The notes beneath the pieces were generated by a model. It was not told the DNA's origin, ran no database searches, and saw only the letters and a program-made list of their open reading frames with translations. This document shows, piece by piece, positions 1-6,091 of a stretch of DNA of 10,203 bases. Source of the stretch: Bacteroidota bacterium (lineage in GTDB: Bacteria > Bacteroidota > Bacteroidia > Flavobacteriales_D > Crocinitomicaceae); contig VGMK01000063.1 in assembly GCA_016866375.1 (NCBI GenBank), positions 1 to 10,203 of the forward strand. Reading direction: 5' to 3'. Numbering within the stretch: position 1 is the first letter of the stretch; each line of letters opens with the position of its first letter. Made by a program: the position numbers and the translations under genes.

Positions 1-35
1 TTAATTTTCAGGCACTCATATTTCTTGTGAATAGA

Positions 36-43
36 TATCTTTA
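36..43 (+). promoter_or_regulatory. candidate -7 box for radA (TATCTTTA)
   Basis: TATCTTTA matches the Bacteroidota -7 consensus TAnnTTTG except for the last base. It ends 8 bases before the radA ATG, which would leave a leader of only a few bases. No TTG-type -33 element is visible at the proper distance, so this is a weak call. The first 51 bases hold nothing else I can support; they may include the end of an upstream gene outside the window. Confidence 0.3.
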
Positions 44-51
44 CAACTGAA

Positions 52-1407
52 ATGTCAAAAGTAAAATCTGCTTTTTTTTGTCAGGAGTGTGGTTATGAAG
101 CACCAAAGTGGCTTGGTAAGTGCCCTTCTTGCCAAAGTTGGAATTCCTTTGTAGAGGAAAAAATTGAAAAGAATTCCTCGGTTAAATCATTTTCTTTCGG
201 AGATCAAAAAAGTAAGCCAACACGTATTCAAGAAGTGGAGCAATCGGAGGAGTTTCGATTGCAATTTGATGACAAAGAATTAAATGTACTTTTGGGAGGC
301 GGGGTAGTTCCAGGATCTATTTTACTTTTGGGAGGAGAGCCAGGGATTGGTAAAAGTACCTTATTGCTCCAAATAGCAATTACCGAAAAACGCAAAGTTC
401 TATATGTTTCCGGGGAAGAAAGTGATAAGCAAATCCGAATGCGTGCCGACCGAATTGGGATCAAAAATCAAGACTGTTACTTGTTGCCCGAGACAAATCT
501 TCAAACCATTCTTAATTTTGCTCAGGAGATTAAACCTGAACTTTTGGTAATAGATTCCATTCAAACCTTATTTGATGGTAATCTTGAAAGTGCTCCCGGA
601 AGTATCTCTCAAGTTAGGGAGTGCACTGCGCAATTGCTGCGTTTTGCAAAACAAACAGGGACACCGGTTTTTCTCATCGGTCATATAACAAAAGATGGTT
701 CGATAGCAGGACCTAAAGTATTAGAGCACATGGTGGATACTGTGCTGCAATTTGAAGGGGATAGAAATCACTTGTACCGTTTACTGCGCACTACTAAAAA
801 TCGTTTTGGATCAACAAATGAGCTGGGAATTTACGAAATGTTGGGTGTAGGTTTACGGGCTGTTGCAAATCCATCAGAATTGCTCATCAATCAGGATAAC
901 CAACAATTAAGTGGAATTGCAATTGCTTCGACTGTTGAAGGCTTAAGACCTCTTCAAATCGAAGTTCAAGCATTGGTATCATCTGCTGCCTATGGCACAC
1001 CTCAACGATCCTCAACAGGGTTTGACGCCAAGCGATTGAATATGCTCCTTGCGGTGCTTGAGAAAAGATGTGGTTTTAAATTGGCTTCCAAAGATGTGTT
1101 CCTGAACATTGCAGGAGGAATTAAAGTTGATGATCCTGCCACAGATTTAGCGGTTGCCATGGCAGTTTTATCTTCAAATGCTGATTTAGCAATTCCAAAA
1201 ACAATAGCTTTTGCCGCAGAAATAGGCCTTTCAGGAGAACTAAGACAAGTTCAGCGTTTGCAGAGTAGGGTGGCAGAGGCAGAAAAATTGGGGTATGAAA
1301 AAATCATTGTTTCGAGACAGGGAAAAGAAAAAATGGAGAAAAATCGTCAAATTCAAGTGATTTGTTGTGGGAAAATTGAGGAGGTTGTTCGTAATGTTTT
1401 TGGATAA
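52..1407 (+). CDS. radA: DNA repair protein RadA (Sms)
   Basis: RadA is a cytosolic hexameric RecA/DnaB-like ATPase that drives branch migration of recombination intermediates and D-loops. The 451-residue product has the full family layout. A C4 zinc finger lies at the N-terminus (C10, C13, C24, C27). The RecA core carries the Walker A GEPGIGKST at 95-103 and a Walker B LLVID at 164-168. The RadA signature KNRFG is at 249-253. From about residue 285 to the end is a Lon-protease-like domain, which in RadA is non-proteolytic. Length is normal for the family. The ATG at 52 puts the zinc finger at the usual distance from the start; no Shine-Dalgarno sequence precedes it, as is common in Bacteroidota. 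The stop codon is followed directly by the rsmI ATG, so the two are probably co-transcribed. A run of eight T (72-79) lies in codons 7-10. Family assignment is certain. Confidence 0.97.
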   Translation: MSKVKSAFFCQECGYEAPKWLGKCPSCQSWNSFVEEKIEKNSSVKSFSFGDQKSKPTRIQEVEQSEEFRLQFDDKELNVLLGGGVVPGSILLLGGEPGIGKSTLLLQIAITEKRKVLYVSGEESDKQIRMRADRIGIKNQDCYLLPETNLQTILNFAQEIKPELLVIDSIQTLFDGNLESAPGSISQVRECTAQLLRFAKQTGTPVFLIGHITKDGSIAGPKVLEHMVDTVLQFEGDRNHLYRLLRTTKNRFGSTNELGIYEMLGVGLRAVANPSELLINQDNQQLSGIAIASTVEGLRPLQIEVQALVSSAAYGTPQRSSTGFDAKRLNMLLAVLEKRCGFKLASKDVFLNIAGGIKVDDPATDLAVAMAVLSSNADLAIPKTIAFAAEIGLSGELRQVQRLQSRVAEAEKLGYEKIIVSRQGKEKMEKNRQIQVICCGKIEEVVRNVFG

Positions 1408-2079
1408 ATGGGAAAATTAATTCTCGTACCAACGCCAATTGGCAATCTCGAAGATTTAACGTTTCGTGCACTGCGCTTATTGCAATTATGCGACTGTATT
1501 TTTGCTGAAGATACGCGTGTGACAAAAAAATTACTCGATCACTACGAAATCCAAAAAAAAATCTTTTCGTTTCATACTCACAATGAACACAGAACGTTAT
1601 TAAAATCAATTGAGCTGATTGCTCAAAATAATGTGACAGTTTTGGTTTCAGATGCAGGAACACCTGGAATCTCAGACCCTGGATTTCTTTTGGTAAGAGA
1701 ATGTCTCAAACAAGGAATTGATATTGAATGTTTACCAGGCCCAACAGCCCTTATACCGGCATTGGTTGGAAGTGGTTTTCCTTGTGATCGTTTTGTTTTT
1801 GAAGGATTTCTTCCGCACAAAAAAGGGAGAATGGCAATTTTAAAGCGACTTTCGGAAGAAGAAAGAACAATCGTCATGTACGAATCCCCACATCGATTGA
1901 AAAAGTGTTTGGAACAGATGAAGAGTGTTTTTGAACTTCACCGCGAAGTTTGTGTTGTTCGCGAAATAAGTAAGAAATTTGAAACATTTCACCGCGGTAA
2001 TCTGGGGGAATTAAGTGCTTTTTTCGAAGAGAATCAGGTCAGGGGTGAAATTGTCATTGTTATAAAAGGAAAAGAATAA
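1408..2079 (+). CDS. rsmI: 16S rRNA (cytidine(1402)-2'-O)-methyltransferase RsmI
   Basis: RsmI uses S-adenosylmethionine to methylate the ribose of C1402 in 16S rRNA, a P-site nucleotide whose base is methylated by RsmH; this tunes decoding fidelity. The 223-residue product has the tetrapyrrole-methylase-like fold. Visible blocks are VPTPIGNLEDLT at 7-18, AEDTRVTKKLL at 33-43, SDAGTPGISDPG at 81-92 (cofactor-binding loop), LPGPTALIPAL at 109-119 and the family block YESPHR at 158-163. It is shorter than Escherichia coli RsmI (about 286 residues), ending after the second domain without the C-terminal extension; the compact form is usual in Bacteroidota as far as I know. The ATG abuts the radA stop with no spacer, implying translational coupling. 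An A9 tract at 1553-1561 lies in frame inside the gene. Confidence 0.96.
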   Translation: MGKLILVPTPIGNLEDLTFRALRLLQLCDCIFAEDTRVTKKLLDHYEIQKKIFSFHTHNEHRTLLKSIELIAQNNVTVLVSDAGTPGISDPGFLLVRECLKQGIDIECLPGPTALIPALVGSGFPCDRFVFEGFLPHKKGRMAILKRLSEEERTIVMYESPHRLKKCLEQMKSVFELHREVCVVREISKKFETFHRGNLGELSAFFEENQVRGEIVIVIKGKE

Positions 2080-2091
2080 GCGTCCTTCCCC

Positions 2092-2101
2092 TTCCCGGGA
2101 A
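2092..2101. repeat. 10-bp perfect palindrome upstream of holB
   Basis: TTCCCGGGAA is perfectly self-complementary and GC-rich in its centre. It sits 12 bases after the rsmI stop and 6 bases before the TACTTTTG element, within what would be the promoter spacer for holB. With no loop it cannot form a good hairpin and no T-run follows, so it is not a terminator. It could be a small operator for a dimeric regulator, or chance. Confidence 0.35.
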
Positions 2102-2107
2102 AAAGTG

Positions 2108-2115
2108 TACTTTTG
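2108..2115 (+). promoter_or_regulatory. candidate -7 box for holB (TACTTTTG)
   Basis: TACTTTTG is an exact match to the Bacteroidota -7 consensus TAnnTTTG. Transcription would start about five bases after the final G, at about 2120, essentially on the GTG start at 2119. No TTG/TTTG is present about 20 bases upstream, where the sequence is pyrimidine-rich instead, so the -33 half is missing. The box overlaps the alternative TTG start at 2113. Confidence 0.45.
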
Positions 2116-2118
2116 AGG

Positions 2119-3237
2119 GTGCAATTTTCGTCAGTTATCGGCCAACACCATTTGAAGAACTTACTCATCCAACAAGTTCAAAGTGGGAAAATAAGTCATG
2201 CTCAACTTTTCTATGGTGACCCTGGGTATGGTCCACTTCCTCTGGCCTTGGCCTTTGTTCAATATTTATTTTGCGAAGATAGAAACGAATCGGACAGTTG
2301 CGGGGTTTGTTCCGCATGTAAAAAAGTTCAGGACTTGCAACATCCAGACCTTCATTTTAGTTTTCCTGTGGTACAGTCCATTGGAAAAACTTCGGATTTA
2401 TTTCTCTCAGATTGGCGTAAACAGGTCTCTGAAAATCCGTATTTTGATTTATTTGAGTGGACAAATCGCATCGACCCCAAAGGAAGAAAACCCATTATTT
2501 CGGTGGAAGAAAGCAAAGAAATTTTGCGAAAATTAAGCTTAAAGTCATTTGAGGGGGGCTTCAAGGTTATGTTAATTTGGCTTCCCGATGAAATGAATGA
2601 GCAGTGCTCCAATAAACTTCTAAAAATATTGGAGGAACCTCCGGGAAACACATTGTTTATTCTTGTTGCAGAATCTCCTGAAAATCTTTTAGTGACCATT
2701 CAAAGCCGTACCCAAAAATTCCTTGTACCTCGCATCGATTTAGAGGAACTCAGTTCAATGCTAAAAACTCAATTTTCTAAAAACAATGCTCAATCAGCAT
2801 CCATTGCCGCATTTGCCGAAGGAAATTTCATTAAAGCAAGAGGGCTTGCCGAAGATGCTGGTCATAAACAATTACATCGTGAACGATTTATTCAGCTGAT
2901 GCGCGTATGTTACAAAAAAGATGTGATTGAAATGTTGGTATGGGCGGAAGAACTTTCTCAAGATGGCAAAGAGACACAAAAATTGTTTATTCAGTATGCA
3001 CTTCACATGTTCCGTCAGAGTTTACTTCAAAATTATATGGGGGAAGATATGATTAGTGCTTCGGTTGACGAAAAAGTTTTTCTGAAGAATTTCGCTCCTT
3101 ACATTACAGGGGGGAATATTCGAGAGTTTATTTCCTTGTTTGATGATTCATATTATCATTTAGACAGGAATGCAAATACTAAAATTTTGTTCACACAACT
3201 GTGCTTCCAAACCATGCGATACATACATTTAGGCTAG
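2119..3237 (+). CDS. holB: DNA polymerase III delta-prime (clamp loader) subunit
   Basis: This is the delta-prime subunit of the replicative clamp loader, which works with DnaX and delta to open and place the beta clamp. Residues here are counted from the upstream TTG at 2113. The product opens with the family start (FSSVIGQ), has a DnaX-type zinc ribbon (C54, C63, C66, C69), the helix KLLKILEEPP at 168-177, and SRT at 198-200 at the arginine-finger position (SRC in Escherichia coli). The P-loop position reads GDPGYGPLPL at 35-44 and lacks GKT; delta-prime is naturally unable to bind ATP, so this marks it as HolB rather than DnaX. I prefer the GTG at 2119 because relatives begin close to FxxIIGQ and because the TTG at 2113 is part of a perfect -7 box. 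The gene lies 39 bases after rsmI and 50 before ricT, a neighbourhood also seen in Bacillus subtilis. Confidence 0.9.
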   Translation: MQFSSVIGQHHLKNLLIQQVQSGKISHAQLFYGDPGYGPLPLALAFVQYLFCEDRNESDSCGVCSACKKVQDLQHPDLHFSFPVVQSIGKTSDLFLSDWRKQVSENPYFDLFEWTNRIDPKGRKPIISVEESKEILRKLSLKSFEGGFKVMLIWLPDEMNEQCSNKLLKILEEPPGNTLFILVAESPENLLVTIQSRTQKFLVPRIDLEELSSMLKTQFSKNNAQSASIAAFAEGNFIKARGLAEDAGHKQLHRERFIQLMRVCYKKDVIEMLVWAEELSQDGKETQKLFIQYALHMFRQSLLQNYMGEDMISASVDEKVFLKNFAPYITGGNIREFISLFDDSYYHLDRNANTKILFTQLCFQTMRYIHLG

Positions 3238-3260
3238 CTGACTATTACGGGAAATTTCAT

Positions 3261-3268
3261 TAAATTTA
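3261..3268 (+). promoter_or_regulatory. candidate -7 box for ricT (TAAATTTA)
   Basis: TAAATTTA differs from TAnnTTTG only at the last base and lies 19 bases before the ricT ATG. A transcript from here would have an A-rich leader of about 15 bases without a Shine-Dalgarno sequence, a common arrangement in Bacteroidota. No convincing -33 TTG is seen in the 3237-3240 area. The 50-base holB-ricT gap has no terminator-like hairpin, so read-through from holB is also likely. Confidence 0.3.
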
Positions 3269-3287
3269 CAAAAAAATTCAATAAAAA

Positions 3288-4451
3288 ATGGGATGTGAAA
3301 ATTGCAGTACCGGACTGGATGGAGCACCGAAAGGTTGTAAAAATAACGGGACATGCAGCAGTGGCGGGTGTGACAAGTTAGAGGTTTACGATTGGCTAGC
3401 GAATTTAGAGCTGCCGACCGGTTACCAACCATATGATATCGTTGAGGTACGGTTTAAAAACTCAAGAAAAAACTTTTTCAGAAATGTTGCACAATTGGCT
3501 CTTTACCCAGGGGATGTGGTTCTTGTTGAAACAAACCCAGGATATGATGTAGGTGTTGTTTCCGTCACAGGGGAGCTCGCTCGTATTCAAGTCAAGAAAA
3601 AATCACCAAATCTTAAACCACTTGAAATCAAAAAACTATTACGAATTGCAAATCAAGAAGAAATTGATAAGTGGATTAAAGGAAGATCCTTGGAGAAAGA
3701 ACTTATGTACAAATCGAGGACTTTGGCGCTAAATTTAAATTTGGATATGAAAATTTCCGATGTAGAATACCAAGGAGATTTATCAAAAGCAACTTTCTAT
3801 TACACTGCAGAGGGAAGAGTAGATTTCCGACAATTGATAAAAGACATGGCGGATGATTTCAGGGTGAGAATTGAAATGCGTCAAATTGGTTCAAGACAAG
3901 AGGCCTCTCGGCTTGGTGGAATTGGTTCTTGTGGAAGGGAACTTTGTTGCACAAATTGGTTGACTGATTTCAGATCTGTCTCTACATCAGCGGCGCGCTA
4001 CCAACAATTGTCTTTGAATCCACAAAAACTTGCTGGTCAATGCGGAAAATTGAAGTGTTGTTTGAATTACGAGTTAGACAGTTATTTGGATGCTCTTAAG
4101 TCTTTCCCAAAAAATGAAGGAAAACTTAAAACTGAGAAAGGTGAAGCTTTCCACTTTAAAACGGACGTCTTTAAGGGGCTGATGTGGTATGGTTACAAAG
4201 GTGAAATGGGGTTAATCGCCATCACACCTGAGCGTGTTAAGGAAATTTTAAAATTGAACAAAGAAGGGAAAAACCCGAAAGATTTGAATGATTTTATTGA
4301 AAAAGAAATAAAAGAGGTTGAAATTGGCTATTCAAATGTTGTAGGACAGGATAGTTTAAATAGGTTTGAGAAATCTTTCAGCAAAAAACCTTATAATAAG
4401 AATAGAAATAAAAAGAAAAACAATTTCAGTCAGAAATCAAATCCCTCATGA
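3288..4451 (+). CDS. ricT: PSP1-domain protein of the RicT (YaaT) family
   Basis: In Bacillus subtilis RicT forms the RicA-RicF-RicT complex, which carries two [4Fe-4S] clusters and helps RNase Y mature many mRNAs. The product has 387 residues. The PSP1 domain spans roughly 80-205, starting at YPGDVVLVET. It is followed by the family's cysteine blocks GSCGRELCC (C215, C220, C221) and GQCGKLKCC (C252, C257, C258), the expected cluster ligands. The N-terminus has five further cysteines (C3, C6, C17, C23, C28), a region that Bacillus RicT does not have as far as I recall. The C-terminal 27 residues are a Lys/Asn/Ser-rich, probably disordered basic tail. The holB neighbour matches the Firmicutes order. 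The gene overlaps gldH by ATGA, so translation is probably coupled. Family assignment is firm; the role in this phylum, where RicA and RicF partners are not evident here, is inference. Confidence 0.93.
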   Translation: MGCENCSTGLDGAPKGCKNNGTCSSGGCDKLEVYDWLANLELPTGYQPYDIVEVRFKNSRKNFFRNVAQLALYPGDVVLVETNPGYDVGVVSVTGELARIQVKKKSPNLKPLEIKKLLRIANQEEIDKWIKGRSLEKELMYKSRTLALNLNLDMKISDVEYQGDLSKATFYYTAEGRVDFRQLIKDMADDFRVRIEMRQIGSRQEASRLGGIGSCGRELCCTNWLTDFRSVSTSAARYQQLSLNPQKLAGQCGKLKCCLNYELDSYLDALKSFPKNEGKLKTEKGEAFHFKTDVFKGLMWYGYKGEMGLIAITPERVKEILKLNKEGKNPKDLNDFIEKEIKEVEIGYSNVVGQDSLNRFEKSFSKKPYNKNRNKKKNNFSQKSNPS

Positions 4452-4909
4452 AAGCGTTTGGAATACTTATCGGTTTATGTATATTTTTCTATGGATGTCA
4501 GAATGAGGAAATCCCTGTCGGGGCCTATTCTTTCTCAGATAATAAATGGGATCAAAAAGTCAAACCAAGTTTTGAATTAGATTTATCCGACACTTCAAGT
4601 GTTTATGATTTTTTCATAACTATACGAAATACAACGGACTACAAGTACAGTAATCTTTGGATTTATGTTGAAGAAATACCTCCGTTCGGTCCTACGCATC
4701 GAGAACGACACGAAATACCAATTGCAAATCCGAACGGCTCTTGGATTGGCCATAAAACAGGCTCTATTATTGAAAATAAATACTTAATAAAACGAGGGAA
4801 AGTGCCGTTCATTGGGAAATATACCTACATCCTTGAGCAAGCCGTCACGGATAAGGAGGTAACTGAGGTATTGGACATTTCTTTTCAGGTTAAAAAAATT
4901 AGCCAATAA
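4448..4909 (+). CDS. gldH: gliding motility lipoprotein GldH
   Basis: GldH is a lipoprotein needed for gliding motility in Flavobacterium johnsoniae and linked to the gliding/type IX secretion machinery; its exact role is unclear, and homologues occur in non-gliding Bacteroidota. The 153-residue product has a short lipoprotein signal peptide ending in the lipobox FYGC, with C17 as the acylated residue, followed by QNEE. Family features are FSDNKW at 29-34, IRN at 59-61, YKYSNLW at 65-71, PNGSWIG at 95-101 and the GKYTYILEQA stretch near the end. Length is close to that of known GldH. The ATG overlaps the ricT stop (ATGA), and only 3 bases separate its stop from the next gene. Its presence is compatible with gliding but does not prove it. 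Confidence 0.85.
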   Translation: MKAFGILIGLCIFFYGCQNEEIPVGAYSFSDNKWDQKVKPSFELDLSDTSSVYDFFITIRNTTDYKYSNLWIYVEEIPPFGPTHRERHEIPIANPNGSWIGHKTGSIIENKYLIKRGKVPFIGKYTYILEQAVTDKEVTEVLDISFQVKKISQ

Positions 4910-4912
4910 TCC

Positions 4913-5371
4913 ATGAATCATTACAGGTGCTTGAGTGATGACGAATTACATCTCTTCGAGGGCGAGTTCAAAGCATTTTTAATTGTAAATAATTTACATG
5001 CGGAAGAATGGTTAAAATTAAATCTGGAAAAGCCTGTTAAAGCAAGAGAGATCGTAGAGCTATTTAGCAAAACAATTTTTGAAAAAATCATAGCGAATAC
5101 CCACTTTCTATTCATAAAAGCCCCGAAACTCATTCACGTCGTAAAAAAAGAAGATCAGCTCATCCGGGGGATTTGGATAAAATTAAATTCTTGTAGCTTT
5201 AACGATTTTAGTGATTTAAAGCAACAGGACTGGTGTTCAGAGCATATTGAATGCTTTATTGGAAGAAAAAAACCTCAGGATCTGAAGAAGGAATGGTATG
5301 GATTGATGGAATCAGGATATCAGAAAACCGATGAATCTGTATGGAATCACTACCTTAAACTTACAAAGTAG
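4913..5371 (+). CDS. uncharacterised Bacteroidota protein, resembles DUF6495
   Basis: The 152-residue product has no signal peptide and no membrane segment, so it is probably cytosolic. The N-terminal half has a pattern I associate with the uncharacterised DUF6495 family: YRCLSDDEL near the start, an acidic/aromatic helix (EGEFKAFLIVN), an HAEEWLKL block, a KPVKAREIVELFS helix, then a beta-rich middle (FLFIKAPKLIHVV). This match is from memory of the sequence pattern and was not searched. Nothing suggests a catalytic site. It follows gldH after 3 bases and is almost surely in the ricT-gldH transcript, which is its main functional clue. A new promoter begins within 10 bases of its stop. No terminator hairpin is visible after it. 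Confidence 0.75.
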   Translation: MNHYRCLSDDELHLFEGEFKAFLIVNNLHAEEWLKLNLEKPVKAREIVELFSKTIFEKIIANTHFLFIKAPKLIHVVKKEDQLIRGIWIKLNSCSFNDFSDLKQQDWCSEHIECFIGRKKPQDLKKEWYGLMESGYQKTDESVWNHYLKLTK

Positions 5372-5380
5372 AGGCATCTT

Positions 5381-5412
5381 TTTGGAATTTATTCGTTTAT
5401 CAATTATATTTG
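5381..5412 (+). promoter_or_regulatory. Bacteroidota-type promoter (TTTG / TATATTTG)
   Basis: TTTG at 5381-5384 is followed after exactly 20 bases by TATATTTG at 5405-5412, a full match to the Bacteroidota primary sigma factor consensus (TTTG, about 19-20 bases, TAnnTTTG). Transcription should start near 5417, leaving a leader of about 15 bases before the ATG at 5432, with no Shine-Dalgarno sequence. An AT-rich near-palindrome (TTAATTAA, 5413-5420) covers the predicted start point. It is the only complete promoter seen in the window. Confidence 0.75.
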
Positions 5413-5431
5413 TTAATTAAACAGTATCAAA

Positions 5432-6076
5432 ATGAGATTTTTATCAAAGATATTATTAGCGGGGTTTTTATTAACGGCATTAAGTGCATGCATAAAACCA
5501 GAGGTAATTCCTCCTCCAACGAACAATGTAGACTTGAATTGCCAATTTTCGGGTTTCATAAATGGTACAGAGACTGAGTACATGCAGAATATAAAGGGTT
5601 ATAATTGTTACAGTTCTAACCTAGTTTATGGTAATCCCTCACCAAATCTATCAACCGTTCTTTACACCGCTGAAATCTCATCTTTTCAATATCCACAAAA
5701 AGTGAAGCTCACCTTTGGACCGCAACAATGGGACGCGGGAGTTGCTATCACCCCAACACTTGATATGTTCAATGATTTTCATTTGGTAAATTCAGGCGAT
5801 GTTTTACCCCTTAAAGACATTGAGGACATGCCAAATTCATCTCCAGGTGTACAAGTTGAGTATTGGGATGTTAACGGAGATAAATGGGAAACATCAACTG
5901 ACGATCAACCTGGTTTTGCAACAATCACTACCTTGAAACAAGCCTCGGACAATACAGGAGATTATACCATATTTGAGTGTGTATTTAGTGTAACTGTATT
6001 TCGAGAAGATCCTAACCAAGGCTTATTGAGTTTAACCTTGAACAATTGTAAGTTCAAGGGTTGGTTCAAACGGTAG
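5432..6076 (+). CDS. hypothetical lipoprotein
   Basis: I do not recognise this family. The 214-residue product begins with a clear lipoprotein signal peptide: MRFLSK, a hydrophobic core, and the lipobox LSAC with C20 as the lipid anchor. A short proline-rich linker (PEVIPPPT, 23-30) follows. The mature part is rich in Asn, Thr, Gly and aromatic residues with alternating strand-like stretches, suggesting an all-beta domain exposed in the periplasm or at the outer membrane. It contains further cysteines (positions 37 and 59 early, two more near the C-terminus), which could form disulfides. It has its own strong promoter and lies 15 bases before the amidotransferase-like gene, so the two are probably co-transcribed, although one product is exported and the other looks cytosolic. 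Confidence 0.8.
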   Translation: MRFLSKILLAGFLLTALSACIKPEVIPPPTNNVDLNCQFSGFINGTETEYMQNIKGYNCYSSNLVYGNPSPNLSTVLYTAEISSFQYPQKVKLTFGPQQWDAGVAITPTLDMFNDFHLVNSGDVLPLKDIEDMPNSSPGVQVEYWDVNGDKWETSTDDQPGFATITTLKQASDNTGDYTIFECVFSVTVFREDPNQGLLSLTLNNCKFKGWFKR

Positions 6077-6091
6077 TTCACTCGCTGACAT

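Noticed and set aside
72..79. T8 run at the start of radA as a phase-variation switch.
   Set aside because: It encodes conserved-position residues just before the zinc finger, and T8 is common in AT-rich DNA. There is no evidence of variation in a housekeeping gene.
228..464. Antisense open frames on the minus strand opposite radA, rsmI and holB (for example 228-464, 1304-1663, 2352-2699).
   Set aside because: Their products have low-complexity, family-less sequence and they lie fully opposite well-supported conserved genes; they are frame shadows.
904..1407. Lon-protease-like sequence at the end of radA, possibly a protease fusion.
   Set aside because: A Lon-like non-proteolytic domain is the normal C-terminus of RadA.
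2215..2244. Broken P-loop in the holB-like product, suggesting a damaged DnaX gene.
   Set aside because: Delta-prime subunits naturally lack a working Walker A site. The zinc ribbon, SRT at the arginine-finger position, full length and ricT neighbour all fit HolB.
3234..3239. GCTAGC palindrome at the end of holB as a regulatory site.
   Set aside because: Six bases is too short to be meaningful, and part of it is the stop-codon context.
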